The notes: generated by a model from the sequence alone, not told the origin. A DNA stretch of 64,000 nt from Methylomonas fluvii (GCF_014850975.1 NZ_JACXST010000003.1:372001-436000); one strand, 5' to 3'; shown: positions 28,101 to 36,757, counted from the stretch's first letter. Numbers and translations are program-made.

Positions 28101-28614
28101 CCGTTTTAAAGAACACTACCCGGATGCGGTCGCCGAGATTCGCGGTCTGATCAATGCCGGGGAACTCAAACAGGCTGAAGAGCGTTGCCATGCCTTGAAA
28201 GGGGTTAGCGGCAATCTGGGGGCGACGGATTTGTTCGAAGCCGCCGCCGGTGTCGATATTGTACTTAAGCAAAATCAAATACCGCCCGCCGAACACTTGC
28301 AGCTCATGGAAGAATTTTTGCGTCAAGTAACCGGGCAAATTGAAGCCTTGCAAGCTCTGGCGAACAGCCAATCGCCCTACACGGATCCGCTTGTGACAAA
28401 GGTTACCGACGCCGAGATAGCGGCGGATTTACAGAAATTATCGCAATTGCTGGAAAGCGATCTAGGCGCGGCCGAAGCCATGTTGGAGCAATTGCAGCTT
28501 AGTATGGCCGGTCATCAGTATTTATCCTTGTTGGAGGACATCGCCAAAAAAATCGACCGATTTGCCATCGACGAGGCACTGACGCAGCTGAGCGAGTTGT
28601 TGCAAAAGTTTTAA
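25111..28614 (+). CDS. Hybrid histidine kinase: CHASE8-HAMP-PAS-HisKA-HATPase-REC-REC-HPt
   Basis: The 1167-residue inner-membrane kinase has two transmembrane helices (about 18-40 and 160-185) enclosing a periplasmic CHASE8-like domain (DLSSLARIIANRSTVALSFND), then HAMP, a PAS domain (about 295-400), HisKA with His430 in MSHEIRTPMNG, and HATPase (GNALKFTEAG; DTGIGM). Two receivers follow (acceptor Asp in VVLMDWKMPG and in AVLMDIQMPVLDG), then a C-terminal HPt with His in RCHALKGVSGNLG. The CHASE8-HAMP front end is that of YfiN, but the cyclase is replaced by a full phosphorelay. It closes the operon. The HPt likely passes phosphate to the receivers at 19024 and 19493. Confidence 0.9.
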   Translation: MTNQAEFKRDLTIKTKLVLIMLATSILSLLLAGAGFIAQEHMRVKEDMGRDLSSLARIIANRSTVALSFNDSSVANATLAALSVKQSVVSACIYDSANQLFALYEPGLACPLQHPEPSAIERPRFDDAYCTISETIALDGRILGRVWIASSLSELDSLWRDFLAAAMGIVILSGLFALLLASSLQQVVSGPLVRLKKTVETINSEKNYTLRAAQESNDELGALIQAFNTMIATIEARDSELLALNWQLAENEKLLASINEGLEERVAARTTELAEINAKLAHNSVMLATVLDSMSQGLIAFDSNLKLLVWNKKLSEVRGYPESMLEVGRDHADFVQFDLTDPQLRFRDPDADLRQLLEEIRHFRPHNFTRQRLDNRVIEISGGPIADGGFVSTYEDVTLRKQAELALKEARDAAQSATQTKSQFLANMSHEIRTPMNGVLGMLHLALQTELTASQRNYLAKAHSSARTLLGILNDILDFSKIEAGKLALEETEFRFDSVVEQLADMIGYQAGLKGIEFLIRHDPQIPPVLLGDPLRFGQVLTNLCGNALKFTEAGELELAFYCLAKTDSTIDLRISVRDTGIGMSEDDQKKLFQEFTQADQGTSRRFGGTGLGLAICKTLVEMMQGRIWIEQSQLGQGTTFCFTVRLGVATDTLLHQDALEQSIGVLLAEVRVLVVDDNEASREIISDMLRPFQLRVSCSASAAGALRALREAPADQPFDVVLMDWKMPGMNGDEAIRQIRADTSLVPQPKIIMVTAYGSEDVMVLAGRAGIDGFLIKPVSPSSLLDAILSALGRGRVLGAVDKFKQLGGADIAGIKQLQGIRLLLVEDNEINREFACELLRSHEIQVDEAVNGEEAVSMVRQHHYDAVLMDIQMPVLDGLQATVKIRALAESENDQRFATMPIIAMTAHAMARDVEKSLEAGMNDHVTKPIDPDRLFKALATWIPLTADGEQGQESVRIYQAADYPEDLQTLTSLDIVQGIRRIGGNPEAYRKQLYRFKEHYPDAVAEIRGLINAGELKQAEERCHALKGVSGNLGATDLFEAAAGVDIVLKQNQIPPAEHLQLMEEFLRQVTGQIEALQALANSQSPYTDPLVTKVTDAEIAADLQKLSQLLESDLGAAEAMLEQLQLSMAGHQYLSLLEDIAKKIDRFAIDEALTQLSELLQKF

Positions 28615-28996
28615 CGGCTATTACCATTCTAAGCTTGAAACATCAGCTTGGCTAATAGGTGAAAATATTTCTGCATTGTGCAAAACGTAGTCAATAAGCA
28701 ATAGGGAAATCAAGCGTTCTGTGCAAGACAGGGTTGAGATTGTTGGTTTACTGCAATCGAAATAATATGGACACCACCTCAAGTTCACTAATGGCGCAAA
28801 AACGACATAAAGCCGTCAGATTAATTCTAACGAAAAAGATATAAAGTGGATTTATCAACATCTACTGTCATGAATTAATGCAAGGCAACCTATTTTGCGC
28901 ACTAGTCTTTTGCGCTTGAGCTACTTACAATAGTTACTTCGCTATTACAGTATTCTTATTTTTTTACCCGCCGAATATTGACAACTTGGAGGTCGA
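28615..28996. other. AT-rich intergenic region before the TPR/protease pair
   Basis: About 380 bases without a gene. A weak interrupted inverted repeat (TATTA...AAGCT / AGCTT...TAATA, 28619-28659) follows the kinase stop. The ribosome-binding site TTGGAGG at 28986-28992 precedes the next gene. I see nothing else. Confidence 0.4.
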
Positions 28997-30808
28997 ATGA
29001 AACAGATTGTCCTACTGCTTTGCTTAGGGACTTATCTCCCGGAAGTTGCGGCAAAACCGCTTAATTCCGTTGAGATTTATGAGCAAGCGCAACTTTCTGT
29101 CACGGTTTTAGAAGACCTGGATGATTCGGGCAAATCCTTACAATCATTAACAGCGATTGCTGTTGCGAAAGATCGCGTAGTCACAATTTGTGACGCGATG
29201 ACAGGTAAGCGGCAATTACGCATAGTCGCGAATGGCAAATCGTTTCTGGCAACGATCTCGGCCAGAGATAGTCAGAGAAACCTTTGCTTGTTGTCGGTGC
29301 CTGGAGCCGAGTTGACTAAAATCGTTAGTGCTGACGCTAGCCAAGCCTTGCAATCAGGAGCTCATGTTTACGCTATTTCCAATGCCTTAGGCTTGGGTGT
29401 CGGTATTTCAGAAGGCGTGGTTTCAGGTATTCGCACTCAGCTTGGTATTGATTATATTCAGTTTTCCGCACCGGTTTCACCGGGCTCCGATGGCGGTGCT
29501 TTGCTCGATGCCGAAGGACATTTGTTGGGCATCATCACTTATAGACACCGGGATGGACAGAATGTGAATTTTGCGATTTCCGCGAAATGGCTGGCGGAGA
29601 TTGAGCAACATGACAAGTCCGACTCGGCATACAAACAATTTCGGGAAACCGCCGCACAATTACAAGATCAGGAACAATGGCAAAAGCTGGCCGAACATAC
29701 CGAAAAGTGGATAGGCGGACATCAAACTGATGTCGATGCCTGGCGTTGGGCGGCGTTGGCAGCTGAAAAAAATGGCAACCTGGATAGTGAAGAAAACGCC
29801 TGGCGTAAGCTGCATGAACTGGAACCCACGTCTTCGACTGCCGGCGCAGGATTGGTCAGAGTAAAGCTAAAGCGTAATCAACAAACAGAGGCGCTGCAAT
29901 TGGCTCATGAACTGCTTTCGTTACGCCAGGAAGACGCCGAAATATGGACTATCGTCGGGCAAACCGAGCAAACTGCCGGTACCGCAGCCAAAGCAGAAGA
30001 AGCCTATCGCAAGGCGTTGTCTTTCAATCCCTGGCAATTGACCGCGTATCAAGGTTTGATTGGCATTGCCGAACGGCGAAACGATCGAGGATTGGTCACC
30101 CAATTATGGCGAAGCTTGTCGGCACTAAATCCCGACGTACCGGCGGTCCAATTTAAGTTGGTCGAGGCCTATATCCGCGAAGGCCGGCCAGCCCGCGCCT
30201 ACGTCCTCTTGGAAAGACTCAACGTACCCGACGAACAAAAAGCCGACGCTGAGTATTGGAAAGGACAAACCTTGATTGCACTCGGCAGACCATTGGATGC
30301 AAGCCAAGCTTTCAAAAAAAGCTTGCAGGGCAGCCCAACAGGCAAAGCTTGGGTCTACGCGGCTTTGGGCAGCAGTTATTTTCAATTACAGCGTTTTCCG
30401 GAATCGATCCAAGCCTATCGGGAAGCGGTTCGGCTGGAACCCGACAACCCTGAATGGCAATACGGACTGGCCTTATCTTTGAAAGATAGCTTTCGCGGGC
30501 AAGAGGCCTTGGAAATTGACGCTCAATTGCTAAAAAAATTTCCTAACGATTCTATGGTTTGGCGGCAAAAAGGTTTTACCGAGGGGATTCTCGGACGAAC
30601 TCGGGAAAGTATTAAATCGCTGGAAAAATCCCTGGAAATCGACCCTAAACAAGGCAAGGTCTGGGCAGCTTTGATCGAAGAATACCACCAAGCAGGCCGG
30701 GATAAGGATGTCAGGATTGCCTACGAAAAACTGCGAGGAGTCGATAGCACCTATGCGGAGACCGCTTACCGAACGGCCATTTTGCCCTTCGAGGAGCATC
30801 AGCCGTGA
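28997..30808 (+). CDS. Exported TPR protein with a catalytically dead trypsin-like domain
   Basis: A 603-residue protein with a signal peptide (cleavage near VAA-K), a trypsin/DegP-like domain (about 25-205) and TPR repeats (about 215-600). Ungapped alignment to the next gene shows that all three catalytic residues are replaced: His by Asp66 (TICDAM), Asp by Asn95 (SQRNLCLL) and Ser by Asp165 (SPGSDGGAL). Other core features (PGS-GGALLDAEGHLLGI, NVNFAISAKWL) are kept, so the fold is probably intact but inactive. It overlaps the active paralogue by four bases (GTGA). A regulatory or scaffolding role for the partner protease is an inference. Confidence 0.85.
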   Translation: MKQIVLLLCLGTYLPEVAAKPLNSVEIYEQAQLSVTVLEDLDDSGKSLQSLTAIAVAKDRVVTICDAMTGKRQLRIVANGKSFLATISARDSQRNLCLLSVPGAELTKIVSADASQALQSGAHVYAISNALGLGVGISEGVVSGIRTQLGIDYIQFSAPVSPGSDGGALLDAEGHLLGIITYRHRDGQNVNFAISAKWLAEIEQHDKSDSAYKQFRETAAQLQDQEQWQKLAEHTEKWIGGHQTDVDAWRWAALAAEKNGNLDSEENAWRKLHELEPTSSTAGAGLVRVKLKRNQQTEALQLAHELLSLRQEDAEIWTIVGQTEQTAGTAAKAEEAYRKALSFNPWQLTAYQGLIGIAERRNDRGLVTQLWRSLSALNPDVPAVQFKLVEAYIREGRPARAYVLLERLNVPDEQKADAEYWKGQTLIALGRPLDASQAFKKSLQGSPTGKAWVYAALGSSYFQLQRFPESIQAYREAVRLEPDNPEWQYGLALSLKDSFRGQEALEIDAQLLKKFPNDSMVWRQKGFTEGILGRTRESIKSLEKSLEIDPKQGKVWAALIEEYHQAGRDKDVRIAYEKLRGVDSTYAETAYRTAILPFEEHQP

Positions 30809-33177
30809 ACAAAGTACAACAGGCTGTATCAATTTTTCTCTGTTTATTGGGTTTACCGGGCTGCGAAACGCGCGCCGAGTACGATGCCGAAGGCTTGTTT
30901 AAATATGTGTCGCCATCGGTAGTGACTATCATCGCTTTCGATGAAAAAGGCCAGCAAGAGGGCCAAGGTAGCGGCGTGGCGATAGATAAAGACCGTATCG
31001 TCACCAACTGCCATGTGGTTCGAGAGACTCATAGCTTGAAAGTAACCGCTGGCGATCACGACTACGCGGCGACCTGGACCCAGGCGGACCCCACCCGGGA
31101 TATTTGCCTGCTCAGCGTGGAGGGCTTGACGCCAATGCCACTGCCGGAATTCAGATTGCTTGATGATTTAAAAATCGGCGAAACCGTTTACGCAGTCGGC
31201 AATCCGCTTGGGTTTGGACTTTCTGTCAATTCCGGCTTGATTTCCAGTATCAGTCCCTATCGCGACGAACAGGTGATTTTGGCAAGTGTGCCGCTATCGC
31301 CGGGTTCCAGCGGAGGAGGCCTGTTCGACAGCCGAGGTCGGTTATTGGGTATTACTACCGCTATACTCAGCGCCGGCCAAAACCTGAATATTGTGCTTCC
31401 TGCGAATTGGGTAACCGAATTGAACAAACGCGGCGTCGCCGCGCCTGCCGTTGCCGAGTTTCCGGGACCAGAGCCACACTGGATGGAAGAAGCTCAGGCG
31501 CTACAAGCGGCTGCCAAACTATCGGAATTTGAAAAGCACGTTCGTAACTGGCGAGCTGCGCAGCCGGACTCATCAATGGCTGCAGCCTATTTGGGTGTGG
31601 CAACGATCACTCAAAACTCGGCTGAATCGGAAGCTGCTTTACGAGACGCAGTGCGATTAGACGACAGAAATGAATTCGCTTGGTTTGTACTCGCAAAATT
31701 ATTGTATAGCCAAGGGCATAAAAACGAGGCGAAACAGATATTACAAAAAGCGGAGCAGATAGCGCCGACACAAGGCAATCTTTATACAACCAAGGCCGAA
31801 TGGTTGCTGGAAGACGGTAAACTCAAGGAGGCCTATAGTGCGGTTCAGCAGGCGATACGCTTAGAACCCGGGGTAAGCGACCACTGGCGCATACTTGGTA
31901 TGGTTACCGATAGACTTAACCAAGCCGATGAATCGGCGAAAGCCTTCCGGACAGCGCTAAGATTAAACCCGCTGGACGATAAGATAAAACAGGCTTTATC
32001 GAATGTACTGGCCCGTAACGGCAATCCCGATGCCGCCCACTTGGCGATTGGCAAAAATACCGACAACAATCCGTCCAGTGCCGGGACCTTGGTCTCGATG
32101 GGATTTACCGAATCGAACCGCAAACACTACGCCGATGCCGAAAAAGCCTTTCGGAAAGCGATTGAGATTGCGCCGGAAACCACCAACGCTTGGACCGGTT
32201 TAGGCGGGGTATTGCAAAGTACCAACCGCTTAAAGGAAGCCGAGCAGGCTTATGACAAGGCATACACGCTAAGGCCGGACAACCCGAAAATCGTCGCCGA
32301 GATATTGGCTAATCGCGGCAATGTCAAAAGTAAACTGGGCGATAAGCAGGGGGCATTGCAGGATATCCAAGCAGCCGTTCGACTCGACCCAAGCTCAGGG
32401 AATGTATGGCGGTCGCTAGGCATATTGAAACAAGAAAACCGCGACTACAAGGGCGTGGTGGAAGCCTTTTCCAAGGTGGTGAACTCGGAAGTTGCAGACG
32501 GCGCCGATTGGGCATCACTCGGAGAAGCATTGGAAATGCTGGGCGAAAAAAAACAGGCCCTAGAGACTTTGGAAAAAGCCGAAAAGTTAGCGCCCAACAA
32601 TGCGCTGGTACTTCAACGTTTGACCGGGTATTACGGCCGGAACGGAGATTTGCAAAAAGCCTTGGCGTACATAGAGCGGGCGTTGAAGATCGATCCGTCA
32701 ACCGCAGTTAACTGGAGCAGTAAAGGCTACGCTCTTCTGAAGCTTGGCCGTTTGCCAGAAGCAGTCAGCGCGCTGGAAACCGCGACCAATTTAGACCCCC
32801 AGTTGCCTAATGCCTGGATCAATTTAGGTGAGGCGCACATGCGCAGCAATAACCTGGGTAAGGCAATACCGTCCCTGGAAAAAGCGATTACCTTGGCACC
32901 GGCCGCGCTTGATGCCCGTTTGTATTTGGCGCAATCTTACCTAAACTCTCGGCAAGCGGAAAAAGCCAGAACCCACGCCAATGTAGCGCTAAAAGCTCAG
33001 CCCGAGTTGCCGCAAGCTTTGGCAATTGTGACCTTGGCTTATTTGATGGACAACAATCGTGATGCGGCACTGACTAACTATCATAAAATCAAAGCCAGGA
33101 GCCCTCAATTGGCACAATCAGTTAAGGCAATGGCTGTATCTCAAGGGGTGTCTGGAGCGCAAGCTTTGCCTGATTAA
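30805..33177 (+). CDS. Lipoprotein serine protease with TPR repeats
   Basis: The 790-residue product starts at a GTG overlapping the previous stop. A lipoprotein signal ends at LPGC (Cys20). A trypsin-like domain (about 30-220) has the full triad: His70 in TNCHVV, Asp99 in PTRDICLL and Ser169 in SPGSSGGGLF. The remaining 550 residues are TPR repeats (for example NAWTGLGGVLQSTNRLKEAEQAY and AVNWSSKGYALLKLGRLPEA). No PDZ domain is present, so the TPR array takes the place usually held by PDZ in DegP-type proteases. It is a tandem paralogue of the inactive protein before it. Predicted location: lipid-anchored in the envelope, facing the periplasm. Confidence 0.88.
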   Translation: MNKVQQAVSIFLCLLGLPGCETRAEYDAEGLFKYVSPSVVTIIAFDEKGQQEGQGSGVAIDKDRIVTNCHVVRETHSLKVTAGDHDYAATWTQADPTRDICLLSVEGLTPMPLPEFRLLDDLKIGETVYAVGNPLGFGLSVNSGLISSISPYRDEQVILASVPLSPGSSGGGLFDSRGRLLGITTAILSAGQNLNIVLPANWVTELNKRGVAAPAVAEFPGPEPHWMEEAQALQAAAKLSEFEKHVRNWRAAQPDSSMAAAYLGVATITQNSAESEAALRDAVRLDDRNEFAWFVLAKLLYSQGHKNEAKQILQKAEQIAPTQGNLYTTKAEWLLEDGKLKEAYSAVQQAIRLEPGVSDHWRILGMVTDRLNQADESAKAFRTALRLNPLDDKIKQALSNVLARNGNPDAAHLAIGKNTDNNPSSAGTLVSMGFTESNRKHYADAEKAFRKAIEIAPETTNAWTGLGGVLQSTNRLKEAEQAYDKAYTLRPDNPKIVAEILANRGNVKSKLGDKQGALQDIQAAVRLDPSSGNVWRSLGILKQENRDYKGVVEAFSKVVNSEVADGADWASLGEALEMLGEKKQALETLEKAEKLAPNNALVLQRLTGYYGRNGDLQKALAYIERALKIDPSTAVNWSSKGYALLKLGRLPEAVSALETATNLDPQLPNAWINLGEAHMRSNNLGKAIPSLEKAITLAPAALDARLYLAQSYLNSRQAEKARTHANVALKAQPELPQALAIVTLAYLMDNNRDAALTNYHKIKARSPQLAQSVKAMAVSQGVSGAQALPD

Positions 33178-33444
33178 TCGTATTGCTCTGGGTAGTTTTT
33201 GCTTATCAAGCAGTCCCTATAAATGTTATAGATACAAAATTTATCGATTGCGAACAAGTGCCCATTAAACGTGTGTAGCGACGGCAGCGCATGGCGAGTT
33301 CATAAATACATCTGACGGTTTTATAAGCCCGGCTGCCAGCTTTGCAGTTTGCGGTCGATACGATGCAATTTAATTTACCTGCCGAGCGTCAATATCTTAC
33401 AATTCCGTAGCCCACGGCTAACTATAATTACTTAGGAGGATCTC

Positions 33445-34452
33445 ATGTTTAAATTTCGTATGCTGGTTTCTGCGATAGCGCTGACTGGTTCGATGTCTGT
33501 CATGGCGGCGGACGCGCTGCCCACCACGGCGCCAGCGCCTGCCAACAACCCCACAACCCCCGAAAAGGTTGAACTGGGTAAAATGCTATATCACGATCCG
33601 CGTCTATCTTCCACGGGCACCGTTTCTTGCGCGTCTTGCCACAACACCATGCTGGGCGGCGAAGATAATCGGCCCAACTCTATGGGCGTCAACGGCCAAA
33701 CCGGCGGCCGCAGTGCGCCGACAGTCTGGAATGCGGCATTCAATAAAGTGCAATTCTGGGACGGCCGCGCCGACAGCCTGGAAGCGCAAGCGGCAGGTCC
33801 AGTCACCAACCCTATTGAAATGGGCATGAAAAGTTGGGATGACGTGGTCGCGCGCTTGAAAACCATCAAAGGCTATCGCCATGCTTTCGAAGTGGCCTTC
33901 GGTAGCGACGCGGAAGCCATAACCAAAGACAACGCCACCAAAGCGATTGCCGCCTACGAAAGAACGTTGATTACGCCAAATAGCGCTTATGACAAATATG
34001 TCAAAGGCGATAAAGACGCCTTGACCGAACAGCAAGAACGCGGCCTGAAAAAAGCCGTGGAAGTGGGTTGCACCAGCTGCCACAGTGGTCCGGCCTTTAA
34101 TGGCCCAGGGGTGTTCCAAAAATTCCCTGTTAACTCCAGCGGCTTTTTCGAAGCGCAATACCACTTCCAAAAAGACAAAGGTTTGGCGGAAGTCACCAAA
34201 AAAGAAAGCGACGAGCACATGTTTAAAGTGCCGACTCTGCGTAACGTTGCTTTGACCGCACCATACATGCACAACGGTTCGGTCAAAACCTTGGATAAAG
34301 CCGTTTGGTTAATGGGTAAATTGCAATTAAATCAAGAGTTGTCCGATGCCGACGTGGCTGACATCGTCGCGTTTTTGAATGCGCTGACCGGCGAATTCCC
34401 AGCGCAAACCATGCCGCAATTGCCAGGAACACCCGGTTCCAGTTTTAACTGA
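33445..34452 (+). CDS. Dihaem cytochrome c peroxidase
   Basis: A 335-residue periplasmic protein of the CcpA/MauG family that reduces hydrogen peroxide with electrons from cytochrome c, or performs a related dihaem oxidation. A signal peptide (cleaved near VMAADA) is followed by two haem c motifs, CASCHN near residue 62 and CTSCHS near residue 209. The conserved DPRLSSTGTVSCASCH and FKVPTLRNVALTAPYMHNGSV are typical of bacterial peroxidases; the latter Met may be the distal ligand of the electron-transfer haem. AGGAGG precedes the ATG. It is monocistronic with a clear terminator. Confidence 0.92.
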   Translation: MFKFRMLVSAIALTGSMSVMAADALPTTAPAPANNPTTPEKVELGKMLYHDPRLSSTGTVSCASCHNTMLGGEDNRPNSMGVNGQTGGRSAPTVWNAAFNKVQFWDGRADSLEAQAAGPVTNPIEMGMKSWDDVVARLKTIKGYRHAFEVAFGSDAEAITKDNATKAIAAYERTLITPNSAYDKYVKGDKDALTEQQERGLKKAVEVGCTSCHSGPAFNGPGVFQKFPVNSSGFFEAQYHFQKDKGLAEVTKKESDEHMFKVPTLRNVALTAPYMHNGSVKTLDKAVWLMGKLQLNQELSDADVADIVAFLNALTGEFPAQTMPQLPGTPGSSFN

Positions 34453-34477
34453 GCTTTACCAGGTAGCTAAATATTAA

Positions 34478-34502
34478 GGGGGCCGAAAGGCCCCTTTTTT
34501 TC
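34478..34502 (+). terminator. Rho-independent terminator after the peroxidase gene
   Basis: GGGGCC-GAAA-GGCCCC followed by eight T, 25 bases after the stop codon. The stem, tetraloop and T-tract are canonical. Confidence 0.92.
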
Positions 34503-34575
34503 GACATGATAGCGGCTTTGCGGTGAAATCAGGGGGCATCGGGGCTAAGCGCAAATTATTCCCGCCCCTTAAAAA

Positions 34576-34604
34576 CCGTTCGCCTTTATGTCCTTGAGGG
34601 TACT
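34576..34604. repeat. 29-bp dispersed repeat, copy 2
   Basis: Identical to 17929-17957. Here it begins a longer element whose ends are CCGTTCG (34576-34582) and CGAACGG (34651-34657), suggesting a degenerate REP/MITE-like unit of about 80 bp. Confidence 0.6.
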
Positions 34605-34976
34605 GAGTCTGTAGAAGGGCACACTAGCAACGGCTTTGATGCCCTCAGTCCGAACGGAATCGCACTGATCAATAGGGCCGGGTTAATAGTGCGTTGAGCC
34701 TCGGGGAATGGTGTGTAAAGATTTGGTTCAGCGCAGGTTTTTGCCCAGTCGGGCGAAGAAGCCGGCACGCCTTTGCCGTGTGCGTTGCGTCATATCTAGG
34801 CCTGCTACTCAGCTGGATAGACTGGCGCGATCTTTGGCAATTAGGGCACTCCCGCATTGGCGGGAGCGCATTGATCAAAGTAGCGTAACTTTGAGTTCTA
34901 TCACTTCAATTTCTACGGGAATGCCATTGCCTATCAGGCAATAGAAATCACGGGTCCCGAAGGCTGGCAGCAAATT
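34605..34976. other. Intergenic region between peroxidase and carbonic anhydrase genes
   Basis: No gene is convincing. A short hairpin, CTCCCGC-ATTG-GCGGGAG (34849-34866), lies downstream of the carbonic anhydrase on the minus strand, without a T-run. Short frames here show no domain. Confidence 0.4.
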
Positions 34977-35555
34977 TTAGCTGGCTTGGCCGGCGGCAGT
35001 CGCTTCCGGTACCTCGATCAAACGGCCGGTTTTGACGTCGTAAACATAACCGTAAACCGGAATGTCGCTAGGCACCAGCGAACTGGCTTTAATGCGTTTC
35101 ACATCTTCCAACACGCTTTCGGCTTGGTTTTTGATGGTCAGCCAGTTGATATATTTACCATCGGTGGAGCCTGGGCCAACGCCGCTGTCGTGCCAGCCGG
35201 TGGCATCAACGCTGGCGGTTTTTAAGCTGCTGGCCAACAAGTCGCTCATGATGTCGTTGGTAAAGGTTTCCATACCGCAGTCGGTGTGATGAATCACAAA
35301 CCATTCCTTGGTGCCGAGTAATTTGTAAGAAATAACCAGGGAGCGAATCGCGTCGTCGCTGGCGCGGCCACCGGCGTTGCGAATCACATGCGCGTCGCCT
35401 TCCGATAAACCGGCGTATTTAGCGGGATCCAGTCGGGCATCCATACAGGTCAGAATGGCAAACTGACGAGCGGGGGGCATAGCCAAATCGCCTTTGGTGA
35501 AGCTGGATACATAATCGCGGTTGGCTAATAGTACTTCGTTGTGAATTTTGCTCAT
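34977..35555 (-). CDS. Beta-class carbonic anhydrase
   Basis: Catalyses interconversion of carbon dioxide and bicarbonate. With the start at 35555 (GAGG seven bases upstream) the protein has 192 residues. Zinc ligands are Cys37 and Cys93 with His90, in LTCMDARLD and IHHTDCGM. The Asp39-Arg41 dyad of the family is present. The in-frame ATG 14 codons upstream has no ribosome-binding site. There is no signal peptide, so it is cytoplasmic. The gene is divergent from a LysR regulator with a perfect palindrome between them. In a methanotroph it could supply bicarbonate for carboxylases, an inference only. Confidence 0.92.
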   Translation of the reverse strand: MSKIHNEVLLANRDYVSSFTKGDLAMPPARQFAILTCMDARLDPAKYAGLSEGDAHVIRNAGGRASDDAIRSLVISYKLLGTKEWFVIHHTDCGMETFTNDIMSDLLASSLKTASVDATGWHDSGVGPGSTDGKYINWLTIKNQAESVLEDVKRIKASSLVPSDIPVYGYVYDVKTGRLIEVPEATAAGQAS

Positions 35556-35668
35556 AAAAACCTCGGTGGGTGAAAAAACGTCTGGCCTGAACTGCAAACC
35601 AGACGAGGTAACGACTATCTCCGGGCGGCATTGTAGCCAAGCGGAATCCTGGTTTAAAGACGCTAATT

Positions 35669-35687
35669 GGTTTATAAAATATAAACC
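35669..35687. promoter_or_regulatory. Palindromic operator candidate between cah and lysR-type genes
   Basis: A perfect 19-bp palindrome, GGTTTATAAAATATAAACC, lies 22 bases before the LysR start and 113 bases before the carbonic anhydrase start. A related half-site, AGTTTATA, follows at once. LysR proteins commonly bind such AT-rich dyads (T-N11-A type) to control themselves and a divergent gene. Confidence 0.55.
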
Positions 35688-35709
35688 ATAAGTTTATAGT
35701 GAAGGCGTC

Positions 35710-36594
35710 ATGGACAAGTTTAACAACATGCGGGTATTTTGCCGAATCGTCGAGTTAGGGACTTTTTCCGCAGTAGCGAAGGAGTTAAAGCTATCGACGA
35801 TGATGATTAGCAAGTATATCGCCCAACTCGAAGCATCCCTGGGCGTGGTATTGCTGCATCGGACTACGCGCAGCCTAAGCCTGACCAGTGCCGGCGAAGC
35901 CTACTACAACCGCAGCAAGCAATTGCTGGAAGATTTGGCCGATTTGGAAGCATCCACCGCGCAGCTGGGCGAGCGGGTGAAAGGCACCATCAAGATCAGC
36001 GCGCCCATCGATTTTGGCGGCATGTATATGGTGCCGGCCATCGAGAGCTACTTAAAACGTTATCCCGAAGTGAAGATTTTAATGTCGCTGGATAACAAGC
36101 CGCCGAATTTGCGGGTCGGTAGTATCGACATTTCCCTGTTGGTGACTGACACCCTAGACCCCGGCGTAGTGGCGCGCAAGATTGCCGAGACCGAATTGTG
36201 CACCTATGCCGCGCCGGCCTACCTGGCGGAAAAAGGCTGCCCGCAGAGCATAGACGAACTGAACCAGCATCAGTGCTTACACTACGTGGATACCCCGCAT
36301 GGCGAATTTTGGTTGTTTGATGTTGACGGCGAATTAAAAAAGATCAAATCCGATTGGGTGTTGGCGTCTAACAATGGGCGGGCATTGTGCCAGGCGGCGG
36401 CCCTGGGGATGGGTATCGTACAGGCACCGAGATTGTCGGTCGCGCCGTATTTAAAAAGCGGCGAATTGGTGGAAATCCTCAGCCAATACCGCCGTCCGGC
36501 TATCGCCATTTACGCCACCTATCTGCAACGTCGGTTTTATCCTGCCAAATTGACGACGTTCATTGATTTTTTGTTGGAGTATTTTGAGCGGTAG
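35710..36594 (+). CDS. LysR family transcriptional regulator
   Basis: A 294-residue regulator with an N-terminal winged helix-turn-helix (FCRIVELGTFSAVAKELKLSTMMISKYIAQLEASLGVVLLHRTTRSLSLT) and a periplasmic-binding-like effector domain (about 90-290). It resembles the CrgA/DmlR subgroup. The gene is divergent from the carbonic anhydrase and the palindrome at 35669-35687 overlaps the likely promoter, so autoregulation and control of the carbonic anhydrase are plausible. The effector is unknown. Confidence 0.9.
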   Translation: MDKFNNMRVFCRIVELGTFSAVAKELKLSTMMISKYIAQLEASLGVVLLHRTTRSLSLTSAGEAYYNRSKQLLEDLADLEASTAQLGERVKGTIKISAPIDFGGMYMVPAIESYLKRYPEVKILMSLDNKPPNLRVGSIDISLLVTDTLDPGVVARKIAETELCTYAAPAYLAEKGCPQSIDELNQHQCLHYVDTPHGEFWLFDVDGELKKIKSDWVLASNNGRALCQAAALGMGIVQAPRLSVAPYLKSGELVEILSQYRRPAIAIYATYLQRRFYPAKLTTFIDFLLEYFER

Positions 36595-36639
36595 CGGCTT
36601 TTGGGTGAGCATATCAGGTCAAAACCCATAAGGGTGTAG

Positions 36640-36660
36640 GGTACGCATCGCGTACCTTTT
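36640..36660 (+). terminator. Terminator-like hairpin after the LysR gene
   Basis: GGTACGC-ATC-GCGTACC followed by TTTT, 45 bases after the LysR stop codon. The T-run is short but adjoining. Confidence 0.65.
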
Positions 36661-36694
36661 GGCTGTTTATGTGCCGCCGTAAAATTGTCTGCAA

Positions 36695-36757
36695 TCACCG
36701 GATGCATAAATAATTGCGTCATGCCCCGAGAGGCTTAGCCAACGTGGCGGATGACGC
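36695..36757. repeat. Dispersed GGATGCATAA...GGCGGATGACGCTCCGCT repeat, copy 1
   Basis: Shares the segments GGATGCATAA, GCGTCATGC, CGAGAGGC and GCGGATGACGCTCCGCT, in this order, with 37841-37900. This is the pattern of a REP/MITE-like element found many times in related genomes. It borders the left end of the tandem array. Confidence 0.6.

Noticed and set aside
34669-34944. Short overlapping frames between the peroxidase and carbonic anhydrase genes
   Set aside because: Present in several frames at once, no recognisable domain and no start signals.
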